A stretch of DNA of 38,143 nucleotides from NCBI GenBank assembly GCA_019423025.1, contig JAHZCD010000013.1:1-38143 (forward strand), given 5' to 3'. The position numbers were made by a program, and so were the translations under genes. This DNA is from Haemophilus sp. (lineage in GTDB: Bacteria > Pseudomonadota > Gammaproteobacteria > Enterobacterales > Pasteurellaceae). Shown here piece after piece: positions 32,607 to 38,143 of the stretch; the stretch's first letter is position 1, and each line of letters begins with the position of its first letter. The notes under the pieces are model-generated. The model did not search any database. It saw only the letters and a program-made list of their open reading frames with translations, and was not told the origin of the DNA.

Positions 32607-34052
32607 TTACACTTCGTTTATAATCCGATATACCCAGTTTTCTAACGGATCATTTAAGCGTTTCATTTCTTGGCGCATTTCTTCCAACATCTCTTTTTTG
32701 ACCGCCTCATATTCTGGCTTGTAGAACAAATTATGCATTTCAGCCGGATCGTTTTTCACATCATAAAGCTCACAAATATCCGAAGCATTAAACACTAATT
32801 TATAGTCTTTACGGTGCCACATGCGTTGTTCAAAGTAAACGAAATGCCCTGCTAACTGAGCCAATATCCCTTTACGTTGATTATCTTGATGTTGACGAAC
32901 AATCGGCAAAATACTTTCCCCTTCAAAGGCAGAAGGAATCGGCTGATTAGCGAGATCATAAACGGTTGAGGTTAAATCATGGAGATAGACAAGGTTATCA
33001 TCTTGTTGATTAACACGATTTGAATTCGGGTCTTTGATAATCATCGGAATGTTATAGGTGGTATCGAACATGAACTCCCCTTTCTCAATCATTCGATGAG
33101 CGCCCATCGCATCACCATGATCAGCGGTTGCCACAATAAAAGTGCGGTCATAAATACCGTTGTTTTCTAAGAAGGTAAATAGCTCACCAATTGCATCATC
33201 AATCAAGGTGATATAACCCCAGAATTTTGTGATCACTTCTTTCCAATGATCTTCGCTCGCTTCCCACATGCCCCACATTTTAGAGATGGTACGATAGTGT
33301 CCTGGTTTGCCTTCTAGTGGCTTGAAGAAGCTTTCATCTAGCACCACATCTTCTTTGCGATACATGGAATAATACGGTTCTGGCACGATACAAGGCGTAT
33401 GCGGTCCCCAGAAATTAATCCATGTAAAGAACGGTTTATTTTCAGCAAGTGATTCACTAATATAGCTTTTTGCTTCATCAATGATGAAATACGGGATGGT
33501 TTGTTCTTTTGTGCCTGAAAGCAAACCGCAAAGCTCTTGCACGCGTAAATGTGGGTTATCCCCGAAATAAGCACGACTCACTTCAGGAATTTCATAACCT
33601 TTTTCATCTAACCATTCTTTATAACGATTGGAATGTGTCGGCGGTTGGTTGAACACTAAATTTTTATACACACCACTGCCCGGATAACCATAGCCGTCAA
33701 AGTTATGCCCTTTGATACCATAATCTTCCGGTACGGATTTTGTACCCACGTGCCATTTCCCCACAACATAGGTGTTATAACCGTCTAGTTTACCAATATT
33801 TGGGGCGGCTTCGCTCACTTCACCTGTACCGCCTTTTTCACCATTACGAATGATGCCATGGGTAGATGGCATTAAACCGGTAAAGAGCGAAGTCCGTGCG
33901 GGCCCACAAACGGAAGCTGGCGTAAAGGCATTATTAAAACGCACGCCATCTTTAGCTAGACGGTCAATATTCGGGGTTTTAACGATCTGATGACCATAAG
34001 CCCCCAACATATCTTTACGCACTTGGTCGAGTAAAATATAGATAATGTTCAT
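32607..34052 (-). CDS. Cys-type sulfatase, cytoplasmic
   Basis: 481 residues from the ATG at 34052 (MNIIYILLDQ), with AAGGA 6 bases upstream; a TTG two codons earlier is less likely. The sulfatase signature C-x-P-x-R is CGPAR at residues 49-53 in 'TPASVCGPARTSLFTGLMP', so Cys49 would become formylglycine. Metal residues include Asp9 and the 'TADHGDAMGAH' motif; 'YVVGKWHVG' holds the active-site Lys-His. No signal peptide is present, so it acts in the cytoplasm on imported substrate, as E. coli YidJ is thought to. The substrate is unknown; small sulfated sugars or other organosulfates are possible. The gene lies between the symporter and the Crp-like regulator, in an operon with a maturase. 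Confidence 0.93.
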   Translation of the reverse strand: MNIIYILLDQVRKDMLGAYGHQIVKTPNIDRLAKDGVRFNNAFTPASVCGPARTSLFTGLMPSTHGIIRNGEKGGTGEVSEAAPNIGKLDGYNTYVVGKWHVGTKSVPEDYGIKGHNFDGYGYPGSGVYKNLVFNQPPTHSNRYKEWLDEKGYEIPEVSRAYFGDNPHLRVQELCGLLSGTKEQTIPYFIIDEAKSYISESLAENKPFFTWINFWGPHTPCIVPEPYYSMYRKEDVVLDESFFKPLEGKPGHYRTISKMWGMWEASEDHWKEVITKFWGYITLIDDAIGELFTFLENNGIYDRTFIVATADHGDAMGAHRMIEKGEFMFDTTYNIPMIIKDPNSNRVNQQDDNLVYLHDLTSTVYDLANQPIPSAFEGESILPIVRQHQDNQRKGILAQLAGHFVYFEQRMWHRKDYKLVFNASDICELYDVKNDPAEMHNLFYKPEYEAVKKEMLEEMRQEMKRLNDPLENWVYRIINEV

Positions 34053-34074
34053 ACACAATCCTTATCTATTTTAA

Positions 34075-34095
34075 GGGCGTACGTGATGTACGCCC
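34075..34095 (-). other. Intercistronic hairpin between symporter and sulfatase
   Basis: GGGCGTAC (34075-34082) and GTACGCCC (34088-34095) form a perfect GC-rich 8-bp stem with a 5-base loop, 6 bases after the symporter stop. No T tract follows on the minus strand, so it is more likely an mRNA processing or stabilising element than a terminator. Confidence 0.5.
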
Positions 34096-34101
34096 GACTG
34101 C

Positions 34102-35814
34102 TTAATGTTGGTTAGAAAGATGTAATTGATGTTCTGTTTTTTCATTTTTTGGTCTAAAGACAATCAACACAATGAGTTGTAATACCGCATACACTTCCAA
34201 CACTAACATTGGATTGCCATCTGGTGAAGCAATACCAATTGGTGATAAGAGTGCATAAAGCGCAATTAAACCAAGAATTAATGAAACAGATGTTACTTTA
34301 ATGTATTTCCAATTGGTTAAGTCTACATCGCCTTTATTGATGGTATTTTCCACATAAGGTTCACGTTTTAAGAATTGACCTAGAATCAACATGAAAACAA
34401 CATCAAATACGAATAATCCGCCCATCACATACACGAAATTGATTTTCACATTGAACACCCAAACAATACTGAAATAAAGTACTACGTGTACAAGTAAAGC
34501 AATACGTGCAGCCAAGCCAGAAACAGTTTTATTAAATAAACCCACAGCAAATAACGCCACGATTGGAATATTCACAAAACCGGCAAAGCGTTTAGTGATT
34601 AAGAAAATACCATCTGTACCGAACATCAAAAGTGGGCCAATAATCATGGTCACAATTGCCATAATGGTTGAGACTTTTTTCGCATAGACGATCAACTCTT
34701 GATCGGTACGTTGTTTTTTACTGATAGATGGTAATAAGTCTTTACAATAAATGGTCGCTGCAGAGTTTAAGAATGAGTTAAAGGTACTTAAAATTGCACC
34801 GAAAAGTGCGGCAATAAAGAAGCCCTGTAATGCGGTCGGCATCACTTTATTAACCAACAATGGATAAGAGGTATCAATTGGATTTAAGCCTTCACCTAAA
34901 ATATGGAAACTCAATAAACCCGGTAAATTAAGAATAATCGGTAATGTGAGTAGGAAAAGCGCTGCAATTAAAATCCCTTTTTGACCTGATGCTAAATCCT
35001 TCGCCCCTAAACAACGTTGTACGATAGCTTGGTTCGTTGTCCAATAGAAGAAGTGAACAATCATAATACCGGTAAAAATTGTTGGCCAAGGAGTAGAATC
35101 TGTTGAGCTACCAATGGCGTTCCATTTTTCAACATGAGTGGTGGTGATAATATTCAAGCCTTCAGAAATGCTACCATTACCTAAATAAAGCAATGCAAAT
35201 ACAGGCACAAGCAATGCACCAATCACTAAGATCACGGCATTGATAGTATCGGAAACGGCTACCGCTTTTAACCCACCAAAAATCGCATAAATCGCACCCA
35301 CTACACCGATAGCAATCACGGTATAGACAATTGCCTGTGCATAGCTTAATCCGAAGATCGTTTCTAGATTGAAGATTTTATTAAAGGCAATCGCTCCAGT
35401 ATAAAGTGCGGTCGGAATAACGATTAAAAGATAGAAGACTAAGAATAATCCAGACATAATCAAACGCGTTTGACGGTCAAAGCGATTTTCAAAAAATTCA
35501 GGAATGGTGGTATAACCATTACGCAAATATTTCGGCAACATATAAAGCGCCAAGAAACAAAGCGGAATCACCGTTGGCACTGTCCACGCAATAATAGAAA
35601 AGTTGTTTTGATAAGAAACGGCATTCACCCCAATCAATTGCTCAGTAGAAAGTGAAGTTAAAACCATTGAGCAACCAATCACAATACCGCTTAATCCTCG
35701 TCCCGCTAAGAAATAACCTTTCTAGGTGGTTAAATCATCGTTTTTAGTCCGTAGCCATGAAATATAGGCCACCAAAGCTGTTACGATGAGGAAACTCGAA
35801 ACTGTTAATAGCAT
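34102..35814 (-). pseudogene. Sodium:solute symporter (SSS family, YidK-like) with premature amber codon
   Basis: The natural start is ATG at 35814, preceded by a strong AAGGAGGAG ribosome site and opening MLLTVSSFLIVTALVAYISW. Codon 31 (35722-35724) is TAG, after which the same frame continues without interruption for 539 codons. The part after the stop begins KGYFLAGRGLSG, the conserved SSS N-terminal loop, so the homology crosses the stop; a CAG or similar codon became TAG. Total would be 570 residues, like E. coli YidK (571), which is next to sulfatase yidJ. Family features include 'LSTEQLIGVNAVSYQ' and 'FGGLKAVAVSDTINAV'. The fragment from the GTG at 35682 lacks helix 1 and a ribosome site. 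Either an inactivated importer, a sequencing error, or suppressed. Confidence 0.88.
35722..35724 (-). other. In-frame amber stop at symporter codon 31
   Basis: TAG on the minus strand, between ACC ACC and AAA GGT. One base change from CAG, AAG, TGG, TAC or similar codons would restore the frame. Confidence 0.9.
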
Positions 35815-35904
35815 ACGCTCCTCCTTCTAGAAGCCATTATTAAATTCCATTTATAGACTACTGCTAGGTGTATAAAGAGCATATGATAATTGTCATACTG
35901 ATTG

Positions 35905-35920
35905 TGTGAGAAGGATCACA
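35905..35920. promoter_or_regulatory. CRP site in the symporter / TauE divergent promoter region
   Basis: TGTGA-GAAGGA-TCACA, perfect in both halves, lies 91-106 bases upstream of the symporter ATG and 108-123 bases upstream of the TauE start. It suggests carbon-source control of the sulfatase operon. Confidence 0.82.
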
Positions 35921-35952
35921 AAATTAAAATAAAGTCTGTTTTTATAGATAAT

Positions 35953-35968
35953 TATGAGCAAGATCATA
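35953..35968. promoter_or_regulatory. Second Crp-family palindrome, candidate target of the local regulator
   Basis: TATGA-GCAAGA-TCATA keeps the Crp spacing but has A for G at the second position of each half. Flanks ATAAT/ATTAT extend the symmetry. It is 48 bases from the CRP site and 60-75 bases upstream of the TauE start. Confidence 0.5.
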
Positions 35969-36027
35969 AATTATTTATTTATCCAAAAGAATAATAATGC
36001 CGTACTCCCACAAAAAAGGAGTTTGAA

Positions 36028-36822
36028 ATGAGTTTACAGTTAATTTTTATTTTAATTTTATGTGGTGTGATGACAAATATAATGTCCGCTATTTTTGGCA
36101 TTGGTGGCGGCGTATTGATGGTACCTATTCTCTACACCTTATTCCCACAGTTCCCTTTACAAATGATTGCTGCAACATCATTGACGATTGTTATGGGATC
36201 ATCCTTTATTAACTTAATTTATTTTTACAAACAAAAAGTATCGATTAATTACAAAGCGATGCTCATTTGGTCTATGGGTATGATTATTGGTGTGCAGCTA
36301 GGATTCGAATCCAGTTTTTATGTACCCGATATTGCCATCATCAGTGTGTTTGTTATCACACTTTCCCTATTAGCAATTCGTACTATTTTTAGTAAAGAAA
36401 GCGCAATAATTCAGCAATCTACAGCGGATGAAACGATTAAAGGGATAGGGCTTTCAACGGTAGGTGGATTTATTGCTGGCATGACAGGCATTGGAGGTGG
36501 CTCAATTATGGCGCCTTTAATTGGACAATTAAAATCCGTTAAAGCCCATCAAATTGCGCCTTATACCAATGCGATGATGTTTATTGGAGGGTTAGGTAGC
36601 CTTTATGGCTATCTTTCAAAAAGCTCGACGTATCACTTTGGTTGGCAAATCGGTTATGTCAATTTTTCGATTGTGATTATTGTTGTGCTAAGTGCTTTTG
36701 TAACCGGATTTTTCTCAATGAAAATCCGAGGTAAATTATCACCGCACTTAGTCAAAAAACTATTAGGCATTATTTTATTAGTAATCAGCACTTATATGTT
36801 ACTTATCCATTCCATAAAATAA
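36028..36822 (+). CDS. TauE/SafE family sulfite/sulfur-anion exporter
   Basis: 264 residues with about eight membrane helices in two inverted halves; each half begins with a glycine-rich repeat, 'SAIFGIGGGVLMVPIL' (residues about 20-36) and 'GMTGIGGGSIMAPLIG'. Family members export sulfite, sulfoacetate or other anions. AAGGAG precedes the ATG. It is divergent from the sulfatase operon and shares its regulatory region, which contains a CRP site and a second palindrome. This suggests it removes the sulfate or sulfite produced by desulfation, which is inference; other TauE-like proteins have different substrates. Confidence 0.85.
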   Translation: MSLQLIFILILCGVMTNIMSAIFGIGGGVLMVPILYTLFPQFPLQMIAATSLTIVMGSSFINLIYFYKQKVSINYKAMLIWSMGMIIGVQLGFESSFYVPDIAIISVFVITLSLLAIRTIFSKESAIIQQSTADETIKGIGLSTVGGFIAGMTGIGGGSIMAPLIGQLKSVKAHQIAPYTNAMMFIGGLGSLYGYLSKSSTYHFGWQIGYVNFSIVIIVVLSAFVTGFFSMKIRGKLSPHLVKKLLGIILLVISTYMLLIHSIK

Positions 36823-36857
36823 AAATGGCAGAGGAAAATGCCCTCTGCCATTTCGGT
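36821..36857. terminator. Bidirectional terminator between tauE-like gene and mazG
   Basis: AAATGGCAGAGG (36823-36834) and CCTCTGCCATTT (36842-36853) pair perfectly over 12 bases. A runs precede and T-rich sequence follows, suitable for both converging genes. Confidence 0.88.
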
Positions 36858-37645
36858 TATTTTTCTTCTTTTTTCACTTCATCCCACAGAACATCCATTT
36901 CGATTAAAGAAAGATCTTTAAGTGATACCCCTCGTTCTAAGGCCTTTCCTTCGACTTTGCGAAAACGTTGTTCAAATTTATTATTCGCCTTACGTAAAGC
37001 CTCTTCTGCGTTACATTTAAGATGACGAGACAAATTGACTGTCGCAAAAAATAAATCCCCAATTTCTTCTTCTATTCTTTCTTGATTGCGAGGTGCTTGG
37101 TTGACCTCATCTCGTACTTCCTTCAATTCTTCTTCAACTTTAGCAAATACAGGCTCAAGTTCATTCCAATCAAATCCAATCTTTGAACACTGTTTTTGCA
37201 TTTTCTGAGCTCTTAACAATGCAGGAAAAGCATTCGGAACATTATCTAAAATAGACTGTTGTTTTTGAGTTGATTTTTCTTGTGCTTTGATGCTGTTCCA
37301 ACGGGCTAACGCTTCTTCTTCATTTCCTGCTGTTGCATCACCAAATACATGAGGATGGCGACGTACAATCTTTTCAGAAACATCATTAAGAACATCATCA
37401 AATGTAAAATAACCATCCTCTGAAGCAAGCTGACTGAAGAATACCACCTGTAATAAAAGATCACCAAGCTCTTCCCTTAAATTAGCAATATCTTTCTTTT
37501 GGATGGCATCAATGACTTCATAAGTTTCTTCAGTTAAACAAGGAATCATGGAATCATAATTTTGTTTAAGATCCCAAGGACAGCCGCCATTAGGATTACG
37601 TAGTTGTGCAATTAATTGAATAAAATCTTGAATAGAATAATGCAT
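36857..37645 (-). CDS. mazG: Nucleoside triphosphate pyrophosphohydrolase MazG
   Basis: 262 residues (E. coli MazG 263). Two MazG domains are visible: the first with 'GGCPWDLKQNYDSMIPCLTEETYEVIDAI' split over residues about 19-47 and 'REELGDLLLQVVFFSQ' (metal EExxE and ExxD), the second with 'VEEELKEVRDEV' and 'EEIGDLFFATVNLSRHL'. It hydrolyses NTPs, including non-canonical ones, to NMP and pyrophosphate. The start at 37645 has only a weak AGAGA ribosome site. It lies downstream of the rRNA operon tail on the same strand. Confidence 0.96.
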   Translation of the reverse strand: MHYSIQDFIQLIAQLRNPNGGCPWDLKQNYDSMIPCLTEETYEVIDAIQKKDIANLREELGDLLLQVVFFSQLASEDGYFTFDDVLNDVSEKIVRRHPHVFGDATAGNEEEALARWNSIKAQEKSTQKQQSILDNVPNAFPALLRAQKMQKQCSKIGFDWNELEPVFAKVEEELKEVRDEVNQAPRNQERIEEEIGDLFFATVNLSRHLKCNAEEALRKANNKFEQRFRKVEGKALERGVSLKDLSLIEMDVLWDEVKKEEK

Positions 37646-37743
37646 AAGAATATCTCTGAAACACTAAAATGCAATTAGTATAAAACGAATAGCAAAATAG
37701 ACAATATTCTTATAAAAATTAAAGATAAATTAATATGGAATAA

Positions 37744-37819
37744 TGGCAGGGGCGGAGAGGCTCGAACTCCCAACACCCGGTTTTGGAGACCGGTGCTCTA
37801 CCAATTGAACTACGCCCCT
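37744..37819 (-). tRNA. tRNA-Trp (CCA)
   Basis: 76 bases with encoded 3' CCA. Acceptor arms AGGGGCG / CGCCCCT pair perfectly, the anticodon loop is CTCCAAA with anticodon CCA, and the T loop is GTTCGAGCC type. It is the last tRNA of the rRNA operon. Confidence 0.97.
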
Positions 37820-37834
37820 ATTGGTATTAAGAAT

Positions 37835-37911
37835 TGGCGGAATGGACGGGACTCGAACCCGCGACCCCCTGCGTGACAGGCAGGTATTCTAACCAGCTGA
37901 ACTACCACTCC
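37835..37911 (-). tRNA. tRNA-Asp (GTC)
   Basis: 77 bases with encoded CCA. GGAGTGG pairs with CCATTCC (one G-U), anticodon stem-loop CCTGCCTGTCACGCAGG carries GTC, and the T arm is GCGGGTTCGAGTCCCGT. Very close to E. coli tRNA-Asp. It lies 15 bases before tRNA-Trp. Confidence 0.97.
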
Positions 37912-37927
37912 GCTAAATGAGGTATGA

Positions 37928-38040
37928 TTGGCAGTGACCTACTCTCACATGGGGAAGCCCCACACTACCATCGGCGTAACAATGTTTCACTTCTGAGTTC
38001 GATATGGATTCAGGTGGGACCATTGCACTGTTGCTGCCAA
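37928..38040 (-). rRNA. rrf: 5S ribosomal RNA, second of two tandem copies
   Basis: The minus strand reads TTGGCAG at the 5' end and CTGCCAA at the 3' end, a 7-bp terminal helix, with the internal landmarks GGTCCCACCTGA, CGAACTCAGAAGTGAAAC, GCCGATGGTAGTGTGGGG and CCCCATGTGAGAGTAGG. About 113 bases. It lies upstream of tRNA-Asp, transcribed in the same direction. Confidence 0.95.
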
Positions 38041-38089
38041 AATTTTTATTTTGTTAATTTACTCTTAAAATAAACTAATAAAATAAAAA

Positions 38090-38143
38090 GTACCTGGCGG
38101 TGTCCTACTCTCACATGGGGAAGCCCCACACTACCATCGGCGC
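38090..38143 (-). rRNA. rrf: 5S ribosomal RNA, first tandem copy, 3' part only
   Basis: The window ends inside a second 5S gene. Its visible 3' half is identical to the other copy from the loop region CCGATGG through GAGAGTAGG but ends GACACCGCCAGGTA instead of GTCACTGCCAATC, so the terminal helix is different. About 50 AT-rich bases separate the copies. Confidence 0.93.

Larger units (their letters stand above)
1079..36749. repeat. Dispersed Hin-type DNA uptake signal sequences
   Basis: Core AAGTGCGGT (plus) starts at 1079, 3239, 6820, 7323, 9269, 11551, 15136, 22465, 23572, 24409, 27085, 28610, 30336, 30999, 32582, 33140 and 35404. Core ACCGCACTT (minus) starts at 6849, 7339, 11568, 18820, 26261, 27101, 28586 and 36741. 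Many continue into the extended A/T-rich tail (CAAAATT type). Those in inverted pairs form terminators; the rest lie inside genes or short intergenic gaps. In H. influenzae these mark DNA for uptake during natural transformation. Confidence 0.92.

Noticed and set aside
35470..35655. Open frame on the plus strand opposite the symporter.
   Set aside because: Antisense shadow with no start signal or protein similarity.

Overview
The window is Pasteurellaceae chromosome, most likely a Haemophilus species of the H. influenzae / H. parainfluenzae group. About 26 copies of the 9-base Hin-type DNA uptake signal core AAGTGCGGT occur in roughly 38 kb. Gene content and protein sequences (deoD, nupC, the glpACB/glpT/glpQ cluster with a protein D-type GlpQ, asnC-asnA, purL, rpe-gph) match that genus. 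The species cannot be fixed from sequence reading alone.

Layout. 1-3.6 kb: greB 3' end, deoD, nupC, a DUF406 gene and a YjjW-type glycyl-radical activase, mostly nucleoside salvage and anaerobic metabolism. 3.6-6.9 kb: trpS divergent from hflD-purB. 6.9-9.9 kb: a PACE efflux pump, a PotD polyamine-binding protein and a divergent PuuB-like oxidase. 9.9-12.7 kb: asnC/asnA and a secreted TPR-DUF218 protein. 12.7-19.9 kb: glycerol-3-phosphate block, glpACB divergent from glpT-glpQ, with two perfect CRP sites between. 20.0-22.1 kb: an AT-rich accessory patch with an unrecognised membrane protein, a decayed second copy of the purL 3' end, and an RclC/YkgB-like gene. 22.2-28.5 kb: purL with a PurR operator, a methyltransferase, rpe-gph. 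28.6-30.4 kb: a secreted 5'-nucleotidase-type phosphatase with a CRP site. 30.4-36.8 kb: a sulfatase locus (sodium symporter, sulfatase, Crp-like regulator, anaerobic sulfatase maturase, EmrE-like pump) divergent from a TauE/SafE exporter. 36.9 kb to the end: mazG, then tRNA-Trp, tRNA-Asp and two tandem 5S rRNA genes, the distal end of an rRNA operon on the minus strand.

How the genes fit together. GlpQ releases glycerol-3-phosphate from glycerophosphodiesters, GlpT imports it and GlpABC oxidises it anaerobically. NupC imports nucleosides and DeoD splits them; a PurR-like box lies upstream of deoD and a perfect one upstream of purL. In the sulfatase locus both the sulfatase and its maturase lack signal peptides, so a small sulfated compound is probably imported, desulfated in the cytoplasm, and the sulfur oxyanion exported by the TauE-like protein.

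Most notable: (1) a frameshifted second copy of the purL 3' end about 1.06 kb beyond the intact one, in direct orientation, next to an AT-rich orphan gene; (2) an in-frame amber codon at codon 31 of the sulfatase-locus symporter; (3) a Crp-family regulator in that locus with Thr at the CRP Arg180 position, paired with a TATGA-N6-TCATA palindrome in the divergent promoter; (4) a trpS terminator placed immediately upstream of the next gene's ribosome binding site.
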